A stretch of 64,000 nt of DNA from Pyropia haitanensis (Eukaryota > Rhodophyta > Bangiophyceae > Bangiales > Bangiaceae). The notes under the pieces are model-generated. The model was not told where the DNA came from. It did not search any database and saw only the letters and a program-made list of their open reading frames with translations. Shown here in pieces: positions 22,256 to 35,260 of the stretch. The stretch spans positions 1,226,064 to 1,290,063 of the forward strand of contig SDUX01000007.1 of NCBI GenBank assembly GCA_008729055.1, in the 5' to 3' direction. The position numbers and the translations under genes were made by a program. Position 1 is the stretch's first letter. Each line of letters begins with the position of its first letter.

Positions 22256-25200
22256 GGTGGCCGCAGTCGGTGGGGATGCAAACAGAACAACGAAACAAAG
22301 AGAGAAAGGGAAGCGCCAACGGCGGGGAGCACAGCGTCGGCCAAGAAGACGCAAGGCGAATAAAAAAAAGAAAGCACGGGAAGGGAAGAGGGGGGAACGG
22401 GGAAAAATAGAAAGAGAATGACGGAATGGAAGGGAAGGAGAGAAGCGGAGGGGGGGATAGAAGGTCGAGGGGAAAAAGGGTTGGGAACGCGGTCACGAAG
22501 CGGGGGGAATGGTGGCCAAAGGGGGAAAGGGAGGCGGAGAGATGCGTGTCCCGTGGGCGACAGCGCCGCCGCCGGCCGGCGCCCGCGGGCGCGGCGGGTG
22601 GCCACGCGCGTCGACGCGTGCGCCGCCGCGGCGGCGGCGGGACGGCCGCTTCCACCGGCGGCAGCCGGCGGGACGCGCGCGCGCCTACCGCCGCGCCGCC
22701 GCCGGCTCCCCCCCGCCCCCACCCGGCCGCACGGCCGCCGCGCTCGTCGCGGTGGCCCGCGACGGCGGCGGCGGCGGCGGCGCGGCGGCGGCGGTCGCGG
22801 CGGCGGTCGCGGCAGCGGCGGCGGCGGCAGCGGTCGCGGCGGCGGCAGCCGCGGTGGCCGCCGCGGCGGCAGCGACAGCCGCCCGCCCGCGTCGAGGCGG
22901 CGGCGTGACGGGGGGGGGGGGCAGGCGACGAGCGGTGGGGGCAAGGGGCGGGGAGAGGAGGGGGGGGGGGGGGGGGGGGGGGGGGGCCGCCGTCGGGCAC
23001 CGCGGCACAACACACAGGCCCCCCCCAGGCGCGGCGCGGCGCAGCGCGACGCGGCGCGTGCCGGGCCGCCCAGACGCAACGCGGATCGGGGGGGGGGGGG
23101 AGGGGGGGGGGGGGAGGGAACGCGCCGCGTGGGGGAGGGAGCGGCGGGGACGGCGGCGGCGACGGCGGCGCGGGCGGGGCGGCCCGCGGCGCGGCGGGTC
23201 TTGCTGCCCGCCCGCCGCCTCCGTGGCTCGGCCGGCGGCCCCGCCGCCGCGCATCGCCATATGCAGCCGCGCGCCGCCGGCGCTTCGTTTTACACGGCCG
23301 CCGTGACCCGGCCGGGCGCGGCGCGCGCCGCGTGGGCGGCGGCTGTGCCTGGGCAGCCCCGCCCGGCCAGTGTAATCTGGGGGCGGCATTTCGGGCCTGT
23401 TTTGGCGCTCGGTGCACCCCCTTGGCCGGAGCGTGGCGGGGGGGAGGGGGGGGGGGTCCGTTGCGAAACGGGCGTGCCACGGGGGGCCGGGCGGACCACA
23501 ACTTTGGCCGGCGGGCTCTGGCTGGCGGCGCGGGACGCCGCACAGGAGAGAGAAACGATAAACGGTGGCCCCCCTCTGACACCTTGTGCTGGGCAATAGC
23601 AGTCTGCGGCAGCGGCGTGTACTTGGGTTGCGGCCGTGACGCTATGGGTTCTGGGGAGTTGCCAAGCCGTGAGGAGGTACTCGGTGGAACAGGAGCCCGC
23701 CGGCGGGGTTGGTGTCCGCTCTTGTTGTCCACTCGACAGCACCCACGATGCCGAGGGCGCCGTGGACGGGGCGTTGCGCCATGTCGCGCCGTCGGCCGCG
23801 ACGGTGAGTGCTCCTATTTTTTGGGGAAAGTGGCCACTGCACGCGCTGCTGCGTCTGGCGCACCCTGCCGTGGCAGTCAGAGACGGAACAGAAGGCCGAG
23901 CCATGAAAAGACGGCGTTGACCAATGACCCCCCCGCACGTGCCCCTGTGATGATGGCTAGCAGTCGAGCGCAGTCTCAGCCCACAAAGTGTCAATGGCTC
24001 GAGGGGCGCAGATCGGCCATCGCTTCCGGACGGGCAGCCCAGAAGAGAGCCACAGGCCTGACCACGTGGAGGAAGACTCTCGGTAGCCTCTTTCACCGCA
24101 GAGTGCTCGTGTAGCTCGGGCGGCGCCGCCCCCAAGTTCGTTTGCCTCCAACGCACAGTGCCCGCTTGCTTTCGCGCGGAAGGCCAATCGGTCTCCCAGT
24201 CCACCGGCTGTACAGCTTTGGCTGGACGCCCACCCGTTTCTTCAAGCGCCGCTTTCTCATGTTGGGCGGTCATGCCAGCCGCTTGGGAGGGCGCGCGCGC
24301 CGCTGAGGTCAGGGAAGTGGCTGCCGCTCCACCTGCGACGAAAGAGACCCATTCATTTACTTGTTTCGTCCGCCCATTGCTGGTCTGCGGGACTCTCCAG
24401 GATAGCCTTTGCCTAAATTTTACTCCGTTTTCGACTTTGCAATGTACACCTTCCCGATGAATACTTCATGCCGCACTGCGAGTACAGTACACACCGCGTT
24501 CTCTGCAGACTCGGATCAATTGCTGAGATCGAAGCTACGTTCATTGCGTGTTCGAGAGCCGCATCATCGTGCGCCAGTGGCGTTCCTCGTGTCGTGTTGC
24601 CTTAATTTTACGTTCGTGTCGCGCGTCATGCACGCACGGGAGCCACTCCCCCTGCCTTGGCCGCGCTCCCGGCTCCGCTGACCATCCCGCGCGCACGCGG
24701 CTGCCCGCGTCGGGCGGGCCGGCCCCCGCTCGCGGCGGTGACCGCCGGCCTTCCCATTGCCGGGCTGGGCCGCCCATTGCCGGGGTGATCCGCCCATTGC
24801 GGGGGTGGGCGGGCGGCAATGGCGGCGGAAGTGGTCGTCGATGGGCTAATCTGGCTGCGGGGGTGGACGGGACGGGAGCGTTGGCGGCTGGTCGGCCTCT
24901 TTTGGCGTCGTTGCCACGCCGGTGTGGTTTGCTTCTCGGCGGCGGACGCGGGGGCGAGACCGCAGCGCGCCGATGCGCACCATCCGGACCACGGGGGCGC
25001 GGCGACTGGCCCTACGAGCCACGACCGGGATGACGAAAGGGGGGGAAGAGAGGACGGGCGGCGGGAGCGGGCCGCCTCGTGGGCCCATTCACTGCGCCAT
25101 CCGGGTGGGCATTGCCCCCGCGCGGCGCTGCCGGTGGGCGTGCGGACGTGGCGTCGGGCGTTCCCACCCCCGCCATGCGCCGGTCGCGACAACGACGCAG

Positions 25201-25875
25201 CGGGATCCGGATGGGGCCGGCGCTCACGTGCATGGGATGGTGGCGGTGGGCGGGAACCGGCCGGGACCGGCCGCCGCTCGTGGAAGGGGGCAGCCGGCAA
25301 GCCGCGCAGCGGGACGACCGAGCGCGGGTCGGCGGGCGAACATGATGGATCGTACAGGGGGGGGGCGGGCGGCCGTGCCGCCCGCGGCGACGGCGGCGGC
25401 GGCGGCCGACGAAAAAAAAAACAGCGGGCGCGCGAGCTCCGCCGTCGAACGGCACGGGCCCGGCGGCAAGCCGGCAAGCCCGCCGGGGCGGCCCCGCGGG
25501 GCAACCTTCCGCGGCTGGCCGCCCAGCGAATCCATCCCCCCCACCCCCCGCCGCGGGCCGGCCAGCCGACCGGCCCGTCTACATCCCTCTAGACGGGGAA
25601 AGAGAGCGCCGCGCCGCAACCGTCCCCTTCCTCCCCTCCCCCATTCGAGCTGTTCCCCGCTAGGCCCCTGCCCCGCCGCCCCCTCTCTCCATCTTCCCCC
25701 GTCGCATCATACCGTTCTCCTACCCCCCTCCATGCTTTTGGCTTCTTTTCCTTGCCCCGTCCACATGACTTGCAACTCCGCACACCCCCAACCCTCTGGG
25801 ACATACCCCACCTCCAGGGCGGCGGGACCCTCCCGTCCGACCCCAACCCCGCCCCCCCCGCCCCCCGACGCCCAA
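22256..25875. other. long gene-free stretch
   Basis: 22256-22500 is pyrimidine-rich on the minus strand and is probably the 5' UTR/promoter of the glycosyltransferase. 22560-23560 is GC/G-run low complexity. 23600-24620 has lower GC and may be degraded transposon sequence I could not identify. 24751-24810 has three tandem copies of CCCATTGCCGGG-like units. No gene is supported. Confidence 0.4.
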
Positions 25876-26330
25876 TCAAATATGCCCCTTGAACGCGCAC
25901 CGCTCCACCGCGTGCCCCGTCCGCCCGCACCGCGCGCACACCGCCCGTCCCCGCCGGTCGCCGGCCGCCGCCATGGCCGCCCGCAGCACCGCGTCGACGA
26001 GGCGGAGGACCTCGGCAAACGCGGCCGCCGCGGCCGCCGCCGCGGGCGGTGGCGCCGACGCGAGGGCGCTGTCGAGCAGGTTTTGGGTGTGGATGGCCGC
26101 CGCCGCCGCGGCGGGGCGGGACAGCCATGCCGCGACGGCGGGGGAGACGTCGGTTAGGCGGGCGGGGGCGGGGGGGGTGGGGGGGGGAGGGGTGCTGCCG
26201 GGGGCGTGAGGGGGGGTGGTGGGGGCGGGGGTGGTGGGGGGCCGTACCCGGGGGGCGGGGGGGGGGGGGGGAGGGGCGTCGACGGTCCGCCGTGGCTGTG
26301 ACCGAGGCCGGGAGGGGAAGACGCGCCGCT

Positions 26331-26365
<35 letters not shown>

Positions 26366-28117
26366 GGCCCACGGCCGCGGCCGCCAGCCGGCTGCCCCCG
26401 CCCGCCGCGGCGGCGGCATCGGGGAAGCGCGCCCACGCCTTTTGGCACACAAACATAAACGCCCAGACAGTAGTCAGCGGGAGCAGCAGGTCCGTCGCGG
26501 GGGGCGCGCCGCCACCGCCGCCGCCGCCGCCGCCGCGGACGCCGCCGATGCGGCTGCCGCCGCCGCAGCTGCCAAACCCGCCGCCGCCGCTGCCGCTGAT
26601 ATCTACGCCCCCGCCACCCAGCTCGCCCGCGCCGCCTCCTGCGCCCGTGGAGCGGCTCGCGCCGCCTGCAGCCGCGCGGCCGAGGCACGCGGCGAGGCTG
26701 GCGGCGGCGGCGGTTAGGCCAACGGTGCCGCCCGGCCTGCTGCCGCCGGCGCTCCCTGGCGTGGCGGCCGCGGCGGCAGCGGCAGCGGCGAGCCCTCCCT
26801 CCTCCGCTCCTGTCCCCCCCGCCCCTAGTACGCCTCCTCCACCACCACCGCCCCTACCGCCGACCGGGGCGCCAGGTGGAGGCAGGCGGAGGCCCGCCTC
26901 GGTGGCGCGGGCGGCGAGCCACGCCGCGTCCTCGTGCGCGACTGCCACGCACGGGAGGCGGGTGGGCGGCGGGAGGGCGGCGGCCAGGTGGTCCACCGCG
27001 GCGACCAGGTGGCGGGCGAGGACCGTCCGCTGTGAAGAAGAGATGGGAGGGGGGGGGGAAGGGAATAAGGGCGACGGGTACATCCCAACGGAACGCGCCC
27101 CGAGTCTCCGCCCCAACACAAGAAGAGGACCAGGTCGGGCAACAAGGGACGGGGGGATGAAGAATAGAATACCAAGATGGAAGGAAAGGCAGTGCAGGAT
27201 GGGGGCGGGGATGGCGGGGGAAGGAGGTAGGAGCGCGGGTAGGGAGGGAAGACGGGCACCCAACGTAGGCCAGCGGAGGGAGGCAGGCGGGAGTGGAGTG
27301 ACCAGGAAAAAACGGGACAGATAAAAAAGAAAAAAAACCACGAGGAAATGGAAAAGCAGAGCCACCCATCGTATCCACGAGCCGCGGCAGGTATCAGATG
27401 CTGTGCCGCGTGGGCCGCCGCGCGGGGCGCCACGGAAGGGGGGGGCACGAAGGACGCGGTCATGGGCGGCCGCGTCTGGGGACGACGGCCATGTCCAGTC
27501 CGCCGCACCCGACCCCGCCCCGCTCCCCCCCCACCACCGTCCTCGACCCCACCCGTCCACTCTCCCCCTCCCCTCCTCCGTCCCCATCTCTCCGCCGTCC
27601 CTCCCCTTGCCACGTCCACCGCTCCTCCGTACGTCCCCTTCGCCGTACCCCCGCTGCACCGCACATCCACCAGCATCCCCCCCCCCCCCCCAAAACGTAC
27701 GTCAACCAGGTAGCGCGCAAACTGCTCATCGTTGAGCGCGCCGCGGGCGAGCTCCTCAAAGAACCGCCCAATCGTGACGCGCGTCCACGCGTCGTGCTCG
27801 CGGAGGATCCACGCGCTGCTGGGGCTACCTCCCGCCGCCGCGGGCGGCGGCGGTGGGCCCCTACTACCGCTGCCGCCGCCACCCCCGCCACCTCCTCCTC
27901 CGCCGCCACCGCCGCCACCGATGCTACCGCCGCCAGAAGAGCCGCCCGCGCTGCCGCCGGCGCTGCCACTCCCGCCGCCGCCGCCGTCCAGGGGACCCCC
28001 GCGGCGGCCACCACCACCGCGGAGCGGACCTCGCCCGCCGCCACCGCCGCGCCCACTGTCGCTGCTGCCACTGCCACCGGCAGCGCCGCCGCCGCCCGAG
28101 CGCCACGACGACGCCAT
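25876..28117 (-). CDS. TENA/THI-4 family protein with C-terminal CCHC zinc knuckle; two exons
   Basis: Exon 1 runs 28117 to 27701 (ATG 28117, MASSWRSGGG, then a Gly-rich leader) and ends with LREHDAWTRVTIGRFFEELA and LNDEQFARYLVD, the TENA opening helix. The intron is 27700-27030 (GTACGT at the donor, TTCTTCACAG at the acceptor, phase 0). Exon 2 continues VLARHLVAAVDHLAAALPPP, then AVAHEDAAWLAARATEAGLR, LLLPLTTVWAFMFVCQKAWA and, near the end, FAEVLRLVDAVLRAAMA, all in TENA order. TENA proteins salvage thiamin by hydrolysing degraded pyrimidine or thiamin. Low-complexity inserts interrupt the fold. The C-terminus adds CARCGRTGHAVERC (C-x2-C-x4-H-x4-C), a nucleic-acid-type zinc knuckle unexpected in this family. 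One frame shift lies in the G run at about 26240-26272. Catalytic residues were not mapped, so activity is unproven. Confidence 0.7.
27030..27700 (-). other. intron of the TENA-family gene
   Basis: The 671-bp intron runs from GTACGTTTTG (27700 downward) to TTCTTCACAG (ending 27030). Joining the flanks restores the TENA helix in phase 0, which supports the boundaries. Confidence 0.75.
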
Positions 28118-28850
28118 CCCCGACCACGTCCGTAGGGAGCGTACGCTTGGGAGGGGGGAAGAGGAGCGACGGAGGAGGAAGAGGAGAAAGAAGGCACCTC
28201 CCTCGCCAGGCTGCCCACCGTGCCGCCTGGCTGCCGTCGCCTGGCCGCCGTCGCCTGGCCGCCGTCGCCACCTAGACGTCACCACCTGGCCAATGCCGCT
28301 GCCTGACCACCGACGCCGCCTGGACGACGCCGTCGCCTGGCCGCCCGGCCGCTGTCGTCGCCCCGCCCAGCCGCGACGCAGCGAGCGGTGTCACTGGCCG
28401 CCGCCACCGGCTCGGCCGACCGCTGCAGCGGCCGTCGCCGTCGACGTGCCAGGGGTGTCCACAAGAGGAGGGCCTGGTGGCCCGTGCCCTCCCTCCCCTC
28501 CCACCAGCCTTGCCGCCCTCTCACGCCCACAGCACCGGGGGTGCTGCGTCAGCGGCCGCCGCCGTTGCCGCCCCCCACTGCACCCTTGCAACCCGCCACG
28601 CCTCAGCGTGCCGGCGTCGCAAACCACACTGGCGACCGGCTTTAGCGACGTCCACCTCCCCCGCCTCGCTCCGCTTATGAAACCGCGACCGCCACGCCAG
28701 GCCACCGTTGCAGCAGCGTCGTGCAACCCCCCCCCCCCCCCACAAACCGCCCTTGCACCGTCGCGCAAGCCCCCCGCCGTCGGCGTCGCCCTTGCACCGT
28801 CGCCGAGTAACCGCCCGGCCGGGCCTTGCACACCGCCGCGCCACCTTGCA
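28118..28850. other. upstream region of the TENA gene with short tandem repeats
   Basis: 28200-28345 carries degenerate tandem copies of GCCTGGCCGCCGTC. From about 28570 to 28860 the motif CCTTGCA / TTGCACC recurs many times. No gene is supported. Confidence 0.45.
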
Positions 28851-28852
28851 CC

Positions 28853-28939
28853 CGCCGTCGGCGCACAGCCCCGCCGCGGCGCGGGTCACGCGTGCCGCCA
28901 CCTCCTCCGGCCCACCCACCGTCAGCCACAGTACAACCC
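28853..28939 (-). other. protein-like segment, possible exon
   Basis: The minus strand reads VVLWLTVGGPEEVAARVTRA followed by AAGLC, a strongly protein-like helix/strand pattern with G/C third positions. It is flanked by G runs and repeats, with no start or stop of its own. It may belong to the same unrecognised minus-strand gene as 29480-29800. Confidence 0.3.
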
Positions 28940-29479
28940 CCCCCCCCCTCCCCCCCCTCCCCCCGGATCCCCTGGTTCCCCCCCGACGTGGCAGCAGACA
29001 GCGCGGTGCGGCGCGCGCGCGCACCGGCAGAAGCAACGGACACGCCGCGTCTCTGGTGCGACGGTGACGCCGCAACAGCGCAGGCGCGGGCGGAGAGGGC
29101 CGGGCAAAAAAAAATGGAGGGAAGCGCAAAGGGCGGCGACGGACGTGGCACCAACACACCAGAGCGGCGCCGCCGACGCCGCAGTCACCGGCGGCGCCAC
29201 CCCCGCTCTCGCTCGCCAGTCCCACCGACTGCCAGGCCCACCTTCCCGCTCACCCGTCACGTCCGTCGCTCCCCTTCCACTCCCCGCTCCCCCCCACACT
29301 CTCCCTCGCCTCTGTCCCGCCCCAGCCCTCGCCGCCGCACCCGTTCGCTGCGGCGATGGTGGTGGAGGTTGCGGCGGCAGCGGGGGCGGCGGCGGCCACC
29401 GCCGCGGTCGGGGGCCGCCCGTTGCGTGCCGAGTGGACCCCCCCCCGCCGCCCCCTCCACTCACCGTGCCGGCAGTGAC

Positions 29480-29800
29480 TCACACAGCAGACGCGGCGGC
29501 GGATGCGGCGGCCGTCGGGCAGAGTGGTCGCGCCGCTCGCCGTCCTCCCTTCCAGACCCGCCGTCGAGCGCCGCGCGGTCGGGCGTAGGCGGCCAGGAGG
29601 GTATCTCCAAAAAACCACCGCCCGTCGGCCGCCGGGAGCGCGGGCACCTCCACCACCGCGAGGGCGGCGGCGGCTCCTGGCGGGTGGAGGTGCGTGAGAG
29701 AGCCGCGAAGACGCGGCAGGGGGATGGGCGGGGTGACCGGGTCGCACGCGACAAGGGAGGGAAGGGGCGGGTCGTCAGAGGGGTAGAAAAGAGTGACCGG
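29480..29800 (-). other. protein-like open segment, possible exon of an unrecognised gene
   Basis: The minus strand from 29800 to a TGA at 29480 has no ATG but reads like real protein: VTLFYPSDDPPLPSLVACDP, then RLRGSLTHLHPP, ALAVVEVPALPA and DGRWFFGDTLLAAYARP. Just upstream is CTAG, a possible acceptor. Two GTGAGT donors lie near the 3' end. A further segment upstream (about 30085-30150) reads GVAPYPNPARLLDRVVRVA. I could not name the family. Confidence 0.4.
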
Positions 29801-32800
29801 CTAGCGACGGTAGCCCCGACGGCGGGTGCGCCTGGTGAGGGCGTGGCACCGGCCGCTGGGGAGCGGCGGGCAACCCCACAAGAGCCGCCCCGCCGCGCGC
29901 GACAGCCGGCCAGGCTGGCGGTGGTGCGGGCAGCGAGGGGGAGCGCGACCACAGGTGGGCCAGCTGGTGGGAGAAAAAAATCGTAGAGGGGTGGGGGGGG
30001 GGGGGGGGGGGGGGTCGCAAGAAGGGGGGAGAGGGCGGCAGCACCGGGGGGGTGGCGGGCGGCGGCCGCGGCGGCGGCGGCGCCACCCGCACCACCCGGT
30101 CAAGCAGTCGGGCGGGGTTTGGGTAGGGCGCCACGCCCGCCGGCCGCGGGGCTTGGGCGGTTGGGGGCGCGGCGGGGGGAGGGGGGGGGGGGGGGGGGGG
30201 GGACGCTCGCGCCTGGGCGGGTAGGCCCCCGGCGTGGCGGGCACAACGGCAGCCGCCGCCGGAGGGGGCGGCGGCTGCGGCGGCTGGCAGGTGGCAGGTG
30301 GCGGCCACCGGCGAGTCACACGGCGCGCGCGGGAGTCACACGCCGGCCAAGGGGGAGGCCACCCGCCCGGCCGACGCACCCTCCGCCCCCCCCCCCCAGG
30401 TGTCCCCCCCTCGCGGGGGGTCCCCGTGTCGGGCCAACCCGTCTACGTGCGGGGGCGGCGGCTCGACGTGGCGCCATGCGGGTGGCGGGCGGTCAGGGGG
30501 AGGGGGGGAGGGGGGGGGTGTGGCGGCCACGCGCAGAGGGACCTGCCGGAAGGGACTAAAATGGGGTTAGGGGGGGGACGACCCCTGCCGGCGGTGGGGG
30601 GGGTGGGGTGGTGGTGGTGGTGGAGGGAAGAGGGGACACAGCCCCGTGCGCGGGGGCCAAGCCCGCCCCGCGCCCCCGCGCCATCGTCTCGTGGGCGTCG
30701 CGGCCGCCAGGGGGCACCGGCCGGCCACAGCAGCAGCAGCAGCGTGCACCCCCCCCCCCCCCCCCCCCCCCGCAGGGACAGACTGCTCATTACAGCGCTG
30801 CCGTTGCCGGCCTATGGGCGCGCTCCATTCCCCGGCGCGGGCGCCGTCGCCCCGCCCCAGGCCACCGCCGCCCGTCGCGGGGGCGCTTTGGCAACAAGGG
30901 CGGGCGGCGCGTGCTGGTGGTGGAAGTTGCGCCCCCGAAGCACGCCCACCAACCCCCCGTGCATCGATGGGGGGAGTAGCTGGCGCCTGGTCGACCCATC
31001 ACTCCCCCGCGCCCGCTCCCCCCCACAGGCGGCGCGTGTGGCGCGCAGACGCCAGACTAGCAGCGCTGAGGCGGCGAGGTAGGCGGGCTGGCGACGCCCC
31101 CCCTGCCCGGCCGCCTGCACGGCAGGACGATGCCCCCCCAGGGGTGGCGGCGCCGCCGTCGAGCCTCGGCGGCGTGGCGCGCGGCGCCGCGAGCCCGCTG
31201 GCGGCGGCCCCCCCAGCCGCCCACCGGTCAACGCGTGCCGTCACACGTGCCCCCGTGGCAGAGTGGGCTCAACGGCAGGTCCCACGGGGGGGGGGCTGCA
31301 GACCTCCTTCGTACACGCACGCACGCACAGCGGCCGGCGTTTTTCGCCAACGAGTACGAGTACACCCCCTCTGGTTCTGTCGCGGGACGTGAGGGGGAGT
31401 GCCGGTCGTGTTGCTGTCAGACTGTCTGACACTGCCAAAAAAAATAGAAAACAAATAAAAGGGGGGGCACGCAGGCTCTGCGGTAGGGCGGATGGTGGGT
31501 GGTTGGGGGTGGGGCAGGGGGACGGCCACGGGCACGTTTGTGTTGGTGGCTTGCGTCTAGTCGGACATTGGGTGACGGGGGGGGCCACCACCTGGAACAA
31601 CACGTGCTGGCCAACCACAGGTCAGCGTTGACCCTGCCGCCCCCCCGGGCGTCCCTCTCCCGACACTGTCGCGGGCGTGTGCGTGGCGGGCAGGCAGCGG
31701 CTCGGGACCCTTGCTTCGCAGTGCGGCGGCGGCCCGCTGTGGTGTCTCGCTGGCCGTTGCCGAGGCGCCGGGCGGGGCCCGCGGCCCGGCACGTGGGGCG
31801 GGGGGCGGGACTGGCGCGGTGGTGGGCCCGTAGGAGGCCCCATTGACCGGCACGGCCCGTGCGAGAGGCGTGGCAGACGGGAGGTCTGGGGAGCGCTGAT
31901 CCCGTTGCGGCGGAATCATGGCCAAGACTGTGTAATCCGTTGACGGGACGTGCGAGTGTACGTGTCCGATCCGACACCTCTCCACTCGTGGGCCATTCAC
32001 AGTTTTCGGGACAGTGATTCTGTCGAGATTGCACTTTGACTACAGAAGTGCTCCACTGGGAAGATGCCGTTCTGCTGGTCGCCGCTATGATGACCGCTCG
32101 TACACTCCGAGTAGGCTATTACCCGAAGGCGCGGCAATGAGCTCCCGCCGGCCAAGAATGGAGGACGGTGCCCATGACATGGCACTTCCATCCGCCGTCC
32201 CGCGCCGCACCTGTGGGGCGGAGGGTACGGGACGGGTTTGCTGAGGGTCGCACGGTTCAGGAAAGGGTGCAGACTGTCAGACCCACGATTGCTGCAGGGG
32301 ACACTCTGAGTATGGCCCAGTCAAATAAAAAACAAAAAAGATAAAGAAAAAAGAACCCCTCTCGTGCCTCGTCCCCGCTGCTAGAATGGACGTGCTTTGC
32401 ACGCAGGGGACCTGTTGGCCGATCCGCGGCGCGCGCGCACGGTGGGGATGTGTCAGAGGGACTGGCCGTCACAGTCTCTCGCCAGAGGCCTTGGCCACCG
32501 GCCTGCACGTCTGTGCAAGACTCTGGTGGGTGCCCCCGACCACTGCTGACCGGGCCTGCCCCGCTCCTCGGTGACTTCTCACGTTGCAAGTGGGACACCA
32601 CAGGTGGCGGTCGACAGTGATGAGAGGTCTGTCGCCACCAACCGCACGTGACGGGCGGGACTAGCGGCGGGACGCGGAGGAGGAGCTGAAACAATGCAGT
32701 AGAACAGACAGCCGATCAAGGAAGTTTCTGAGGGGCCCCCTGTTCCGACCAAGTCGAGGTCCAACACGCTTGCACGCAACGCACGCGGTAAGCACCGAGA

Positions 32801-35260
32801 GTTTCAAGGGTGTCCTCGGAGAGTCTTTACTCCAAGAGTATTAATATACCTAACAACACGCTCCCATTTGTTGATTGATCTTCCGCCTGTTATTCAGTTG
32901 CGAGACCTGTCCGTCGGATGCACAAACAAAGAGCGTACCCAAAGTACATGTCGTCGTCAAGGAGGGTTCGGCAGCCGAGCGAGGTTGGCGTCCAAGTATC
33001 TGTTGTGACATGCTCCGCGCTTCGGCCGCCGCGCTTGGCTTCTCAGCGGGACCCGCTTCTCTGTGAGGGGGTTCGGAGGGAGAACGACACGACCAAACGC
33101 TGTAGATTGCTGCTGCGTCAAAGGAAGGCCATCGGAAGCGTGGGTACAGCCGCCGCGGGCGCCGAGTCTGAAAGGCACGTGGGGGGGTCAGGTACGAGTC
33201 CGCGGTACTGATGAAAGCGGCAGCGCTGGTAGCAATAACGAGGGTGATGGAACTTCAATGATGGTGCCGAGCCGCCTCATCCGCTGAGCTGAGAAGTGGC
33301 CGATGGGCAGGACGGGCGAGTGGCAAGTCCTCTGAGGATGCAGGCGGAAAGCCGAACACTGCGCCACCTCTCTCGTCGCAGACATTGGTATGTCGATAGC
33401 GGCGTTCGATGCGACGTGCTCGGCGTCCAGGCCGAGGGTGGCGGCGTGCTGCCGGGAGGGGTCTGGCGCCGGGAAGGGTGTGCGGCGGAGCGGCAGAGTG
33501 TGGAGCAGTTCGCAATTGGCTGCATTGTCACTCAACGTAGAAGCACAAGATGTGAACATTTACTCATTTTTTTGCCAGTACCCGTGGTCATCGGCTCACT
33601 ATCGGATGTACCGAGAGAGCTCTGAATCTGTGAATAGAAATGGCCTGTGCGTTAGCCGCTTCTCACACACCAGCCACTAGGTTCGTCATGGTAGCCGAGC
33701 CAAACTCCCAACCGGATGCAATACAGGTCGGGAAAGCACTCCTCCAGCGCACAGCCGCGCCTCGCCCACCCGGCTCGGCGCGCATCCCCAACAGCACTTC
33801 GGATGGAGGCGTCAGTCAACGGGCCTTGCCCAGCCGGTGCCGAGTTTTGATTCACCGGTATGGCCCGAGTGAGACACTGGAACCATGCGCGGGCCCACAC
33901 TGTAAGCGTGCCAGGCCCGAGCAGTAGCAACAGCAGTGGGAGGGGGGGGGGGGCGGGGGGGAGCGGCGGACGCAACTGTCAGCAAGGTGGCACCCCCTGG
34001 ACAGACCATTGGTGGTGTTGTCGATGAAACCGTGTAGCGATACGTCTCTCGCCTGTTGCGGCGCACGGCGTGCGCGCGCACCGCGATTGGCAGCGTGGCA
34101 TCGGCGCGGGTGGTGTGCCTCGCAAGCACCCCTCGCGGAGAGAACTGCGTGCGCACGCGCTCTCGGGAGGAGGGGGTGCCGACGTGGGTTACCAGTCTTC
34201 GCGTCGTCGCCCACAACCGCGTCACGTTGTGCGGCCATACGAAACCACCGACGGGTGTTCACCGCCACGGATGTGGTATTCACAATCTGGACTGTGTCCC
34301 GACCTGACTCCAAGAAAACTTATCCTATTGTCGATGCGCTTTTGCAGAGTACATGCATAATTTCTTGAGCGAGTCTGCAGCCGTTCAAGTTGCGGACACG
34401 CCATTGGTCACCGCATTGTTGGTCGCCCCGCCCGGTTGATCCGTCCGCCCGCCTCCCCCCCCCCCCGCACCTGCGCACTTCTTATTCTGGCGTGCGCTGC
34501 TGCAGCGAACACGATCCTGGCCGCAAACGACGGCGGCCTGTGGCGCTCGACAAAGCGCCGCCACCACCCCCTCCCGGGGGAACAAGCCCCCCCCCCCCCG
34601 TTCAGAACCACGAAACAGCCCGGAGCGGGGGGTGGGGGGGCGCGGCTACAAGGCTGGCCTGGCGCACGCGCGTCTGGCCGCCGCCGCGGCGGCCAGCGAC
34701 CCCACCGCCGCCGCTGGTGGGTGCAACAGCCCATCCCCGCGGCTCCCGCGGCCCAGGGGCCCGAGCGGTGGCCATCCCCCCACCCCACGCACCTCCACGG
34801 TGGCGGCCGTGGCGGCCCAGTGCCTCCCGGCTGGCGCGCCCCGCCCACGCTGGCCGCGTCTTCCATGCACCGCGCCGCGGCTGGGTGGTGCGCCGCGAGC
34901 AGTGCGGGGTGCGTGGGCCGAGAGGCGGGGAGAGGGGGCCGGCGGGGGCGCGCGTGGGGGGGGGCGGAGACCTGTAGCTGGCGCATCTCTCTACTGTCGG
35001 GGGGCGGCCGTCTGTGGGCGCCCATCGCGGGGATCGCGCCGCACTCTGCCGCGGGGGCAGGCCGGCGAACGCGGCCGCCGCGCGCGTCGGCCCCGTGCCG
35101 CGGGGTGGAGGGGGGGGGGGGGGGGGGGGGGGGGGTGGGCGGGTCGCCGCGCGTCGGGCCGCCGCCACCCCCGCCGCCTGCGCCGTGTGTGTCGCCGCGG
35201 CCGCGCGCGCGCGCACCCGCACCGCGTCCCTGCACGCGCACCCCCGTACCGCCGAGCAGG

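Noticed and set aside
18890..22363. 1157-residue open frame on the plus strand opposite the glycosyltransferase
   Set aside because: Almost only Arg, Pro, Ala and Gly. It arises because stop codons are rare in GC-rich DNA, and the conserved motifs are on the minus strand.
23600..24300. Possible transposase remnants on the minus strand
   Set aside because: Lower GC and patchy open frames, but no recognisable catalytic or DNA-binding motif.
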